64,000 nucleotides of DNA from Rhizobiales bacterium 32-66-11 (GCA_002304505.1 NCEH01000015.1:1-64000); one strand, 5' to 3'; positions 49,771 to 58,435 are shown, numbered from the stretch's first letter. The notes: generated by a model from the sequence alone, not told the origin. Made by a program: numbers and translations.

Positions 49771-51198
49771 ATGCGGGATGCTCGATGGTCCGCCGCCGCC
49801 CTCTATCGCGCGGTCTGGCGCTGGCATTTTTATGCGGGGCTCATCTGTGCTCCGTTCCTGATAATACTTGCCGTGACTGGCGCCATCTATCTCTTCAATG
49901 ATGAGATCAATGATTTCGTCTATCCGGACCTGCGGTTTGTCCCCTCCGCGCAAGGGGCGGTGCCGCTCAGCGCAATGGCCGCCGCCGCGCTTGCCGCTTA
50001 TCCGGACGGGAAGGTCACGCGCATCGACACGCCGAAGGGCGAGGGGCGCAGCGTCGAACTGTTCGTGACGCCGCAGCAGGGCGCGCCGCGCCGGGTGTTC
50101 GTCGATCCCGGCACCGGGCGCGTCCTCGGCTCCTATGTCTATACGCGCACCCTGGTGGGCTTTGCCGATGTGGCGCACGGCTCGCTGATGCTCGGCACGT
50201 TCGGCGATGCGGTTGTGGAGCTCGCGGCCTGCTGGGGCTTCATCCTGATCGTCACCGGCCTTTATCTGTGGTGGCCGCGGCCGGGCATGGGGATTGCGGG
50301 CGTCCTCGTGCCGCGCTTCAGCCTCCGTGGGCGCGCGTTCTGGAAGGAATGGCACGCGGCCATTGGGCTCTGGACGGCGGTGCTGGTCATGTTTCTCATC
50401 CTCACCGGCCTGCCCTGGGCGAGCGTCTGGGGCGATCTGCTGCGGCGCGGCACCGATTTCGCAGGCATCGGCTATCCCGTGAGCCATCGCGGGCATGGGG
50501 CAAGCATCACCTCCACCACCGTCAAGCAGGCGACCGACGGCGCCGGCCCCTGGACCACGGAAAATGCCCCAGCTCCCGAGTCGGCTGCCCCGCAGTCGGC
50601 TGCTCCCCAGCCGGCAGTTCCCGAGTCGGATCCGCACGCGCACCACGGCGCGGCCATGGCTCCGGCGGCGCAGGCGGAATCGCAGGCGATCGGCGTGGAC
50701 GCGGTGGCGCAGGTGGCGGCGGCGCACGGCATGGCAGGGCCCTACCGGATGAACCTGCCGCGCAATCCCACGGCGGCCTATATCGTCTTCAGCTATCCCG
50801 ACCAGCCGGAAGGCCAGCGCACGCTCTATGTGGACCAATATTCGGGACGCGTGCTCGACGACGTCCGCTTCGCGGACTACGGCATCGCCGCCAAGGCGGT
50901 GGAACTGGGCGTGCAGCTCCACATGGGGAATTATTTCGGCCGCCTGAACCAGATCGTCATGTTGATCCCGTGCCTCGGCATTATCTTCCTGTCGATCACC
51001 GGCCCCTATATGTGGTGGCGCCGCCGGCCGCGCGGGCGACTTGCCGCGCCGCGCGCGCTCGCGGCGCCCACCTTGCGGACGCTGGTTCTGCTGATCCTCG
51101 CGCTGGCCATTCCCTTCCCCCTCGCCGGCGCCTCGCTGCTGCTGTGCCTGGCCCTGGATGGGGCGATACGGGCGTTGCGGCACCCGCGCGCGGCCTGA
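49771..51198 (+). CDS. PepSY-associated membrane protein (PiuB-like)
   Basis: A 475-residue inner-membrane protein of the PepSY_TM family found with siderophore receptors and implicated in reductive iron release. It opens ALYRAVWRWHFYAGLICAPFLIILAVTGAIYLFNDEI, with further helices around VELAACWGFILIVTGLYLWWPR, WHAAIGLWTAVLVMFLILTGLPW and LGIIFLSITGPYMWWRRRP. Conserved His in RWHFYAG and EWHAAIG could bind heme. A central low-complexity insert (about 255-300: ESAAPQSAAPQPAVPESDPHAHHGAAM) is His/Met containing. GGGAG precedes ATG 49771. It follows the receptor by 55 bp. Confidence 0.88.
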   Translation: MRDARWSAAALYRAVWRWHFYAGLICAPFLIILAVTGAIYLFNDEINDFVYPDLRFVPSAQGAVPLSAMAAAALAAYPDGKVTRIDTPKGEGRSVELFVTPQQGAPRRVFVDPGTGRVLGSYVYTRTLVGFADVAHGSLMLGTFGDAVVELAACWGFILIVTGLYLWWPRPGMGIAGVLVPRFSLRGRAFWKEWHAAIGLWTAVLVMFLILTGLPWASVWGDLLRRGTDFAGIGYPVSHRGHGASITSTTVKQATDGAGPWTTENAPAPESAAPQSAAPQPAVPESDPHAHHGAAMAPAAQAESQAIGVDAVAQVAAAHGMAGPYRMNLPRNPTAAYIVFSYPDQPEGQRTLYVDQYSGRVLDDVRFADYGIAAKAVELGVQLHMGNYFGRLNQIVMLIPCLGIIFLSITGPYMWWRRRPRGRLAAPRALAAPTLRTLVLLILALAIPFPLAGASLLLCLALDGAIRALRHPRAA

Positions 51199-51251
51199 GA
51201 GGCGGGCCGCCGCCGTCGCCGCGGCGAGGGGATCCATCCTTGTCGGCGATA

Positions 51252-51270
51252 ATTGTAAACAGTATACAGA
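51252..51270 (+). promoter_or_regulatory. Operator copy A, ATTGTA-type
   Basis: ATTGTAAACAGTATACAGA. Shares its first nine bases with the site at 58907-58925 and eight with the site at 58602-58620, and keeps the ACA of the right half. It lies 140 bases before the hydrolase start. Confidence 0.6.
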
Positions 51271-51410
51271 TGAGGGGCGTTCGGCGGCCCGGCCACCGCG
51301 CCGGGCGCTCGAACCGCCGGGACGACAAGCGGACGGGCGCCGCCGCGCATCGCAGCGCCGGTGCGCATGTCCCGCAAATGGTGTGCGCAAATCCAATCGG
51401 GGAATGGACC

Positions 51411-52295
51411 ATGGCCTACGCGACGACGGACGACGGAGTGCGCCTGCATTATGAGGAAACCGGCACCGGCCGGCTGGTGATCTTCGTCCATGAGTTCGCC
51501 GGCGATATCCGCAGCTGGGAACCGCAGATGCGCCATTTCGGCCAGCGCTATCGCTGCGTCGCCTTCGCCGCGCGCGGCTTCCTGCCCTCCGATGTGCCGG
51601 AAAGCGCCAGCTCCTATTCCCAGGCCCGCGCGGCCGACGACATCGCCGCCGTGCTCGCGGCGACGGGGGAAAAGCAGGCCCATGTGGTGGGCCTGTCCAT
51701 GGGCGGGTTCGCAACCTTGCATTTCGGCTTCCGCCATCCGCAGCTGGCGCTTTCGCTCTGCGTCGGCGGGTGCGGCTATGGCGCCGAGCTGGAGCAGCGC
51801 CCCCGCTTCCAGGCCGAGGCCGACACCATCGCCGCCTTCATCACCTCCGCCGGCATGCCCGCCTTCGCCGAGAAATATGCCTATGGGCCGACCCGCGTGC
51901 AGTTCGAGAACAAGGACCCGCGCGGCTTTGCCGAGTTCAAGCAGATGCTGGCCGAGCATTCGGCCCTGGGCTCCGCCAACACCCAATTGGGCGTGCAGCG
52001 CGAGCGGCCCTCGCTTTATACTATCGTGGAGGAGATGAAACGGCTGACCGTGCCGACGCTGGTGATCACCGGCGACGAGGATTGGCCCTGCCTCACGCCC
52101 GGCCTGCTGATGAAGCAGCACATTCCCTCGGCCGCCTTGGCGGTGATGCCCAATTGCGGGCACACCATCAATTTGGAGGATCCCGACGAATACAACCGCC
52201 TCGTCGGCGACTTCCTGACCAAGGTGGATTGCGGCCGCTGGCCGACCCGCGACCCGCGCGCCATGAGCACCTCCATCACCGGCATGAAGGACTGA
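51411..52295 (+). CDS. Alpha/beta hydrolase
   Basis: A 294-residue alpha/beta-fold hydrolase. The oxyanion region is FVHEFAGDIRSWEPQM, the nucleophile elbow is VVGLSMGGFAT (Ser), the acid is in ITGDEDWPCLTP and the His is in MPNCGHTINLEDPDEYN. All three triad residues are present. Substrate unknown; the neighbours suggest an amide, ester or ring compound containing nitrogen. ATG 51411 follows GGGGAATGGACC. An operator shared with the transport and hydantoinase genes lies upstream. Downstream on the other strand is a carbamoyl amino acid hydrolase remnant. Confidence 0.88.
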   Translation: MAYATTDDGVRLHYEETGTGRLVIFVHEFAGDIRSWEPQMRHFGQRYRCVAFAARGFLPSDVPESASSYSQARAADDIAAVLAATGEKQAHVVGLSMGGFATLHFGFRHPQLALSLCVGGCGYGAELEQRPRFQAEADTIAAFITSAGMPAFAEKYAYGPTRVQFENKDPRGFAEFKQMLAEHSALGSANTQLGVQRERPSLYTIVEEMKRLTVPTLVITGDEDWPCLTPGLLMKQHIPSAALAVMPNCGHTINLEDPDEYNRLVGDFLTKVDCGRWPTRDPRAMSTSITGMKD

Positions 52296-52820
52296 GCGCC
52301 AAAGCGCGAGAGCCTGCTTTGCAAACAGGCTCTGCTTCCACAAGCGCTCCGGCGCAGGCGTTTTCGGCGAGCCACCGGGCGATCTGGGCATTGGGATAGC
52401 GGAAATTGCCGGGAATGTCGGTGCATACCGCGAGCGGAAGGCCGGCCTCCACGAGGCTCGGCGCCTGTTCGATATGCCCTTCCAGGAAGGCGCGGACCGT
52501 GCGCGGGTCGAGATGCCGGTAACCCTGGCGCAGCAGGTCCGGATCGCCGCCGCGGGGCGCCGCGCGGTCGCGGCCGGGCAAGGTCATATAAGTGTTGGCG
52601 GCGGCGTCGGTCGCACTGTCGAGGCCGAGGCGCAGCGCATGGTCGCGCATCAGGCCGTGGGCGAAATTCTCGCCGGCGCCATAAGTGTCGCGGGTGACGC
52701 CCGGCGCGCCGATGCTGCCGTTCCGCAGGGACTCGAACAGCCGCGTGGCGAGGTCCAGCTGGGCGGCGGTGGGCCGAGGCGAAAGCCACGTTCGATCATG
52801 TTGCCTACTGTTGACACTTG
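52276..52820 (-). pseudogene. Remnant of a Zn-dependent N-carbamoyl-L-amino acid hydrolase
   Basis: Reads as the family start, LDLATRLFESLRNGSIGAPGVTRDTYGAGENFAHGLMRDHALRLGLDSATDAAANTYMTLPGRDRAAP. It then jumps directly to GGDPDLLRQGYRHLDPRTVRAFLEGHIEQAPSLVEAGLPLAVCTDIPGNFRYPNAQI, a segment that normally lies over 100 residues later, and degenerates into RWLAENACAG before a stop at 52276. The lost part carries metal ligands such as the GSHLDSV-type motif. The C-terminal dimerisation and catalytic parts are also missing. No start codon is apparent in frame at the 5' end, and coordinates are approximate. Its presence supports a former ureide or hydantoin pathway here. Confidence 0.75.
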
Positions 52821-52918
52821 TCCATACTGAGGACGAAACCCCACCCGTCGGCGCACGCATGCGGCGGAAGGGGCGGGTCGGGTGGCGCGGCCGGGATGAG
52901 GGCGAGGCGAGGGCGAGC

Positions 52919-54349
52919 ATGGCGAAAATCGCGGTCCGAAATGCGGAGGCTTCCCCCGGCGGCTATGACCCCGACAGCCGGCTGCCCGCCTTCGTCGCGG
53001 CGCGGGCCGCTTTCCTCGCCGGGCGCTCTACGCCGCGCCTCCTGCTGGAGGAAAGCCTGGAGCGCATCGACCGGCTCGACACTGTCATCCAGGCGTTCTG
53101 CTTCCTCGATCTGCGCGGCGCCCGCGCCGCCGCCGATGCGTCCACGCAGCGCTATGCGCAGAACCGCCCGCTTTCGCCCCTCGATGGCTGTCCCATGGGC
53201 ATCAAGGACACCATCAATGTGCGCGGCATGCCCTCGAAGATGAACAGCGCGGTGTATGACGACACGCCGGTGCGGTTCGATGCGGCGAGCACTTATGCGC
53301 TGCGGCAGGCGGGCGCGGTGCTCCTCGGCAAGACCCATGTGCCGGAATTCGCCATGGGCAAATCCCCGCCCACCCGCAATCCCTTCGATGCCCGCCGCAC
53401 CGCCGGCGGCTCCTCCAGCGGCTGCGGGGCGGCGGTGGGGGCGGGAATGGTGCCGGTCGCGCTCGGCAACCAGACCGGCGGCTCGCTGATCCGCCCGTCC
53501 TCCTTCAATGCCAATTACGGCTTCAAGCCCACCCACGGGGCGCTGAACGTGGGCGGCATGCATCCCATCGCCCCGAGCCAGGACCATATCGGCCCCATGG
53601 CGGCCAGCCTCGCCGATGCCTGGCTGACCGCCTTCGAGATTTCCGCGCGCATCGGCGGCCATAACGGCCATCCCGGCCTTTCCGGCGCGCCGGCCATGCC
53701 ACGCGCCTTAAAGCCGCTGCGCCTCGCGCGCCTGGACACCCTCGGCATGGCGCAGCTCGACGAGGCGACGCGGGAGGCCATGGCGCAGATGTGCGCTCGC
53801 CTCGAAGCCCTCGGCGTCGGCCTGCTCGACCGCGCGTGCGACGATCGGATCGCCGTGCTGGAAGACTTGCTGCTGGACGCGGACGAGGTCTCCGACCGGA
53901 TCTTCGTGTACGAGCTGCGCTGGCCGCTGGTGGCCTATCTCGACGCGAACGGCCCCGAGGCCATCAGCGCCACCGCCAAGGCCCGGCTGGAGCGCGGCCT
54001 TGCCATGACGCCGGGCGATTATCGCCAGGCGCTCGCCAAGCGCGACCGCATCCGCGCGCAGGTGGCGCTGGTGGGCCAGCAGGTGGATGGGTTCATCACC
54101 CTGGCCTCCTCCGGCCCCGCGCCGTTCGACGGTGTGGACCAAGCCGGCACAGTGGACCGGCCGAACGCGCATCTCTCCACCGGCAGCCGCAGCTTTCTCA
54201 GCCCCTGGTCCATGGTGGGTGGCCCGGCCTTCAGCCTGCCGCTCATGGCGGTGGACGCCATGCCGGTCGGCCTCCAACTGATGGGCACGGCGGACACCGA
54301 TTACCGCCTGACGGCGGTGGCGCGCTGGCTCGACGAGATGTGCGGGTGA
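52919..54349 (+). CDS. Amidase signature family enzyme
   Basis: A 476-residue amidase of the Ser-cisSer-Lys class. The catalytic Lys is in CPMGIKDTINVRGMP, the cis-Ser region is TAGGSSSGCGAAVGAGMVPVALGNQTGGSLIRPSSFN with the nucleophile Ser in TGGSLIRP (GGSIR in most members). The C-terminal AGTVDRPNAHLSTGSRSFLSPWSMVGGPAFSLPL and LPVGLQLMG-like end are typical. It hydrolyses an aliphatic or carbamoyl amide; the true substrate is unknown. ATG 52919 follows GAGGCGAGGG. It is divergent from the carbamoyl amino acid hydrolase remnant and convergent with the CobW gene. Confidence 0.9.
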   Translation: MAKIAVRNAEASPGGYDPDSRLPAFVAARAAFLAGRSTPRLLLEESLERIDRLDTVIQAFCFLDLRGARAAADASTQRYAQNRPLSPLDGCPMGIKDTINVRGMPSKMNSAVYDDTPVRFDAASTYALRQAGAVLLGKTHVPEFAMGKSPPTRNPFDARRTAGGSSSGCGAAVGAGMVPVALGNQTGGSLIRPSSFNANYGFKPTHGALNVGGMHPIAPSQDHIGPMAASLADAWLTAFEISARIGGHNGHPGLSGAPAMPRALKPLRLARLDTLGMAQLDEATREAMAQMCARLEALGVGLLDRACDDRIAVLEDLLLDADEVSDRIFVYELRWPLVAYLDANGPEAISATAKARLERGLAMTPGDYRQALAKRDRIRAQVALVGQQVDGFITLASSGPAPFDGVDQAGTVDRPNAHLSTGSRSFLSPWSMVGGPAFSLPLMAVDAMPVGLQLMGTADTDYRLTAVARWLDEMCG

Positions 54350-54428
54350 GCGCGGGCGAAATTCGGCCGGCCTGAATTTCGGCGACGCACATTTTGCCGA
54401 AATTCACGTAAATTCCGGTTTGGTCACG

Positions 54429-54459
54429 CGGAGAAGCTTTTGAACCGAAGGCTTCTCCG
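54429..54459. terminator. Hairpin between convergent amidase and CobW genes
   Basis: CGGAGAAGC (54429-54437) and GCTTCTCCG (54451-54459) with a 13-base loop, in the 248 bp between convergent genes. No T tract; likely a bidirectional transcript barrier. Confidence 0.5.
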
Positions 54460-54470
54460 TGGGGGCCAAG

Positions 54471-54486
54471 TGTTTCACGTGAAACA
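54471..54486. other. parS site (ParB-binding centromere sequence)
   Basis: TGTTTCACGTGAAACA, a perfect 16-base palindrome identical to the consensus chromosomal parS bound by ParB. It lies in an intergenic region just after the convergent hairpin. Such sites cluster around the replication origin, so this window is probably in the origin-proximal part of the chromosome or on a replicon with a parABS system. Confidence 0.9.
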
Positions 54487-54597
54487 TTTCTGCCGCGCGC
54501 CTTGTTTTACATGGGTTTGCGGCAGGGCGAACCATAAGCGGCACCCCTGATCCTGGCGTATCTGGGATTTTTGCAAAAAATGCCCTGAATTTCGGAA

Positions 54598-55944
54598 TCA
54601 GGCGTTTTCCGCCGCCGCCCGCACATCCGCGCAGATCGCCTCCAGCAGCCGCGCCGGCCAGCGCGGGGGAAGAGACGCGCCGATGAACATCATGCGCGTG
54701 TGCCGTTCGCCGCCCGGCCACCCCTCGAGCCATTCCGGCGGCGCGAACACATGCTGCACGCCATGAACCAGCGCCGGCCGCTCCGGCATTTCGGCGATGA
54801 AGACCAAGCCCTTGACCCGCAGCAGCCGGTCGCCCGCCTGGTCCGCCAGGGCCTGGAGAAACAGCGCCAAGGCGATGGCGGGGATGGGGGCATCGCGGGT
54901 CAAAGCGAGGGCGTCGCGCCCGCCGGAATGGCGCGCGGCCTGATCCACGCATCCCGTTGCGATCTGCCGGACGCGGGCGGCGCCGCTGCCGGCCAGCAGC
55001 CCCGCTGCCGCCTCTTCCGCGTGGAAAACCCTGTCCGCAGAAGGGTTGAGGGCGTTCAGATCCTTAAGCAGGCCGGCCGAGGCGGGCGCGAGATCGGTCT
55101 TGGTGATGAGGAGGCGATCGGCCACCACCACTTGCCGGCGCGCCTCCACATGGCCCGCCAAAGTGGAGGGTCCGTGAACCGCGTCCACCAGGGTCAGGAC
55201 CCCCTCCAGGGTGAAGCGGGCCGCCACCGCCGGGTCGCTCATGAGGGCCTGGAGGATCGGCACCGGGTCCGCAAGCCCGGAGGTCTCGATGATGACGCGG
55301 TCGAACGCCACCTCGCCGCCGGACCGGCGGGCGTCTAGGTCCAGCAAGGTGTCGATCAGATCGCTGCGCACCGCGCAGCACAGGCAGCCGGTGGACAGGC
55401 GGATCAGGGCATCGCTGCTGCTCGCCAATATGTCGTGGTCGAGCCCGATTTCCCCGAACTCATTCACGATCACCGCCGACCGGGCGAACCGGGGGTCGCT
55501 CAACAGCTTGCGGATGAAGGTGGTTTTTCCGCTGCCCAGAAATCCGGTCACCACCAGCACCGGGGTTGTGCCCGGTGTGGCGCCTCGCATCCCGGCGGGA
55601 GCGGGAGCGGGAGCGGGGGCGGCGTGGTCCGTGCGTGGCTCCGGCCCGATCTCCGCCCGGCCGACCTTCAGCGCCGGCCCCGCCGTTCCCCCGCCCAGCG
55701 CCTTGCGCAAGGCGCCGAGCAGGCCGACGATGGAGGCCGCAGGCCGGGGTGGGCGCACCGCGCCTCCCGTTGTCTCCAGCATCCAGCGCGCCGGTCGCTC
55801 CGCCGCATGTGCTTGCCGGATGTGGAGAAAGAGGCCCGACATCGTGCGCACCTCCACCCCGTCCCCGCGCGCCGCGCATCGCCCCCAGATCCCCCAGAGC
55901 CGCAGGCAATCGGCGATCAGGCCGCGCAGGTCGGCCGGCGTCAC
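54598..55944 (-). CDS. CobW-type GTP-dependent metallochaperone with an N-terminal extension
   Basis: A 448-residue protein. Residues about 120-448 are a CobW/COG0523 GTPase: Walker A GFLGSGKT (134-141), metal-binding CLCC (187-190), IETSGLADP, LITKTD for guanine, and the CobW C-terminal domain (RLLRVKGLVFIAEMPERPALVHGVQHVFAPPEWL). The first 85 residues, LRGLIADCLRLWGIWGRCAARGDGVEVRTMSGLFLHI onward, are of a type I do not recognise, joined by an Ala/Pro linker. GTG 55944 overlaps the hydantoinase stop as GTGA. The coupling suggests it inserts the metal into that amidohydrolase. Specificity for zinc is inferred from the family. Confidence 0.88.
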   Translation of the reverse strand: MTPADLRGLIADCLRLWGIWGRCAARGDGVEVRTMSGLFLHIRQAHAAERPARWMLETTGGAVRPPRPAASIVGLLGALRKALGGGTAGPALKVGRAEIGPEPRTDHAAPAPAPAPAGMRGATPGTTPVLVVTGFLGSGKTTFIRKLLSDPRFARSAVIVNEFGEIGLDHDILASSSDALIRLSTGCLCCAVRSDLIDTLLDLDARRSGGEVAFDRVIIETSGLADPVPILQALMSDPAVAARFTLEGVLTLVDAVHGPSTLAGHVEARRQVVVADRLLITKTDLAPASAGLLKDLNALNPSADRVFHAEEAAAGLLAGSGAARVRQIATGCVDQAARHSGGRDALALTRDAPIPAIALALFLQALADQAGDRLLRVKGLVFIAEMPERPALVHGVQHVFAPPEWLEGWPGGERHTRMMFIGASLPPRWPARLLEAICADVRAAAENA

Positions 55945-57368
55945 AAGGCGGCGCCCGCGAGAATATCGTCTGTGATCCGCCGGTGCAGCCATTGCCCGTC
56001 GGTGGGCGCGCCATGGAATCGGCCGTCCTCCACCATCACCTTGCCGCGCAGGATCGTGACGCTCGGCCACGCATCCACGGCATGCCCCTCCCAGGGCGAA
56101 TAATCGGTCTCGTGGAGGTCCTCGTTGCGGATCACCCGCCGCAAGGCCGGATCCAGCACCACGATGTCCGCATCCGACCCGACGGCGATGGCGCCCTTGC
56201 GCGGATAGAGCCCCATGATCTTCGCGGCATTGCTGGAGACGAGATCGGCGAACTGCGTCAGGGAATAGCCCCGCCGGCCCACCATTTCCGTATACATCAG
56301 CGCGACCCGCGGCTCGCACGCGGCATTGCCTCCGGTGGTGTCGTCGATGCGGCTGCCCTGGACCTTGGTCGCGAGGCTGCAGCACAATTCGTCCGTCGCC
56401 ACCGCATGAATCGAGCCGTCGCGCGTTCCCGCCCAAAGCGCGGCCTGGTCCTCCGGCGATTTGAGCGAGGGATAGGTGTGGTAGATCTGCCCGTTGGGGC
56501 GGCGATAATCGGCGCTGTTGTAGAGCATGTATTGGTGCAGCGTCTCGCCGTAGATGGGCAGCCCACGGGCGCGCGCCTCGCGTACCGCCGCGACCCCGGT
56601 GGCCGCGCTGACATGCATCATGTAGAGCGCCGTGCCCGGCACGCTTTCCGCCAAGCGGATGATGCGGCGGAACGAGAGGTCTTCCGACAGCGTGTTGTGG
56701 ACTTCCGCCAGGTTCTCGAACCCGGTGCGGCCCTCGCGGATCAGCTTGCCATACATGTGCATGACGATGTCATTGTCCTCGGCATGTATCACGCCGAGGC
56801 CGCGATTGGCCGCAAGTACCTGGAAGACTTCCCAGATATCGCCGAAATCCACCATCCGGCCGCGCCGGCTGGGGGTGATGTCCGTGGTGAAAAGCTTGAT
56901 CGTCGGATAGCCCGCCTGGATGGTTTCGGCGAGCTGGCCGGGGATGTCGGGCGGCAGGTCGCCTTCAACCATCACGTGATAGGCATAGTCGCAATGGCAG
57001 GCGCCACGCCAATCCTGGTCGCGCCGCTCGATGGTGCCCCGGATGGTGGTGCCATGGGTCCAGCGCGCGAAATCGATGAGCGTGGTGGTGCCGCCGAACA
57101 GCGCCGCGCGGCTGACCACCGATGGCGGCTCCGTGAAGCTGGGTGGCCCGTCCGGCACCGGCATCGGCCAAGCGCAATGCACGTGGGGATCAATGCCACC
57201 CGGCATCACGATCTTTCCCCGCGCATCGATCACCCGTGCCCCCTCGGGCGCCTGCAAGGTGTCGGGGGCGTGGAGCGCGGCGATGATGCCGTCGGCGACA
57301 GCGATGTCATAGGCGCCGACGCCGTGCGGCGTGATCACCGTATCTGCGCGGATTATCAGATCGATCAT
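55941..57368 (-). CDS. Dihydropyrimidinase/hydantoinase family amidohydrolase
   Basis: A 475-residue cyclic amidohydrolase. Metal ligands are in IVMPGGIDPHVHC (His62, His64), the likely carbamylated Lys is in YPTIKLFTTD, and further ligands are in VIHAEDND and MMHVSAATG; the final Asp is in AVATDELCC. The family opens cyclic imides such as hydantoins and dihydropyrimidines. SDADIVVLDP and the closing strand pattern are typical. ATG 57368 (MIDLIIRADTVITPHG) is the start. It follows the asparaginase-family gene by 62 bp and is coupled to the CobW gene. The exact ring substrate is unknown. Confidence 0.92.
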   Translation of the reverse strand: MIDLIIRADTVITPHGVGAYDIAVADGIIAALHAPDTLQAPEGARVIDARGKIVMPGGIDPHVHCAWPMPVPDGPPSFTEPPSVVSRAALFGGTTTLIDFARWTHGTTIRGTIERRDQDWRGACHCDYAYHVMVEGDLPPDIPGQLAETIQAGYPTIKLFTTDITPSRRGRMVDFGDIWEVFQVLAANRGLGVIHAEDNDIVMHMYGKLIREGRTGFENLAEVHNTLSEDLSFRRIIRLAESVPGTALYMMHVSAATGVAAVREARARGLPIYGETLHQYMLYNSADYRRPNGQIYHTYPSLKSPEDQAALWAGTRDGSIHAVATDELCCSLATKVQGSRIDDTTGGNAACEPRVALMYTEMVGRRGYSLTQFADLVSSNAAKIMGLYPRKGAIAVGSDADIVVLDPALRRVIRNEDLHETDYSPWEGHAVDAWPSVTILRGKVMVEDGRFHGAPTDGQWLHRRITDDILAGAAL

Positions 57369-57430
57369 CGGGTTCCCAATCGGCGGCAAGGGCGGTTTCG
57401 GGGGACGCGGCAGCGTTTCGCGGCGCGGGG

Positions 57431-58435
57431 TCAGCAGCGGGCGAAGATGGCGGCGATCTCCGCGGTATCGTCGGTCCGCGCCAAGGCGAGGGACAGCAGG
57501 ATGCGCGCCTTCTGCGGGCTGAAATCCTCGCCCGCGATGATCCCCGCCTCCTGGAGATAGCGCCGCCGCCCGACCCGCCCGCTGGCGGCGCGGGTGCATT
57601 GGACGACCACGATGCCGGACGCGACCGCCCGCTCGTACGCGACGCGTTCCGCCGGCGTGACGAGGCCCGGCGCAAGGCCGGCGGACACGAGGCCGCGCGC
57701 CCCGGCCGCGATCGCGGCGTCGATGAAAGTTGCATCCGCGCCGGCATAGGACATGAGGATGTCGACGCGCGGCAGGACAATGTCTCCGAGCGCCGAGAAT
57801 TCGCCCTCGGGCGCATGGGCGGGCGTGGGCGCGCGATAAATATGGATGCCGTCTCCATCGACATGCCCGAGCGCGCCGAAATCCAGCGAGCGGAAGGTGT
57901 GCTGGCGATAGGTGGAGGTCTTCACCACGTCGCGCGCGGCATGGATCTCGTCGTTCAGCACCACCAGCACGCCGAGCCCGCGGGCGAGCGGCGACCCCGC
58001 CACGCGCAGGGCGTTGACGAGATTGATGCCGGCATCGCTGCCGAGCGCGCTCGCCGGCCGCTGCGCCCCCACCAGCACCACGGTCTGGGGAATGGCGAGG
58101 GTCAGGTTCAGGAAGAAGGCGGTCTCTTCCAGCGTCGCGGTGCCGTGCAGGATGACGAAGCCGGCGAGATCCGGCTGGCGCGCGGCGGTCGCGTGCACCA
58201 GTTCGCGCAGCTCCACCCAGTCCGCCGGGCCGATCGCCGTGCTGCCGACCGAGCGGAAGGGCACGGGCAGCGGATCGGCGACCTGCCGTGCTTCCTTTAC
58301 GTGCTCCAGGATCTCGTCGACCGGCCGTTTCGCGCCGAATTCCGGGTAGTCCATGGTGTCCAGGCTGGATTGGGCCCAGGAGGAAATCGTGCCGCCGGTC
58401 CCGATCACCGCGACCCTGGGAAGAGAAGACGTCAT
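57431..58435 (-). CDS. Asparaginase-family amidohydrolase with GTAT motif
   Basis: A 334-residue enzyme of the type I/II asparaginase family. The first catalytic Thr is Thr16 in VIGTGGTISSW. The second motif reads LHGTATLEET: Thr99 is kept, but the Asp of the usual GTDT is Ala100. The Lys is in ARDVVKTSTYRQHTF. The missing Asp binds the alpha-amino group of asparagine in E. coli AnsB, so a non-amino-acid amide may be the substrate. GGAAGCGG precedes ATG 58435. First gene of the operon with the hydantoinase and CobW genes, and divergent from the ABC transporter, with an operator on each side of the spacer. Confidence 0.88.
   Translation of the reverse strand: MTSSLPRVAVIGTGGTISSWAQSSLDTMDYPEFGAKRPVDEILEHVKEARQVADPLPVPFRSVGSTAIGPADWVELRELVHATAARQPDLAGFVILHGTATLEETAFFLNLTLAIPQTVVLVGAQRPASALGSDAGINLVNALRVAGSPLARGLGVLVVLNDEIHAARDVVKTSTYRQHTFRSLDFGALGHVDGDGIHIYRAPTPAHAPEGEFSALGDIVLPRVDILMSYAGADATFIDAAIAAGARGLVSAGLAPGLVTPAERVAYERAVASGIVVVQCTRAASGRVGRRRYLQEAGIIAGEDFSPQKARILLSLALARTDDTAEIAAIFARC

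Noticed and set aside
52016-52789. Long minus-strand Arg-rich ORF beside the carbamoylase remnant
   Set aside because: A shadow frame of the alpha/beta hydrolase and of the remnant; the neighbouring frame gives real family sequence.
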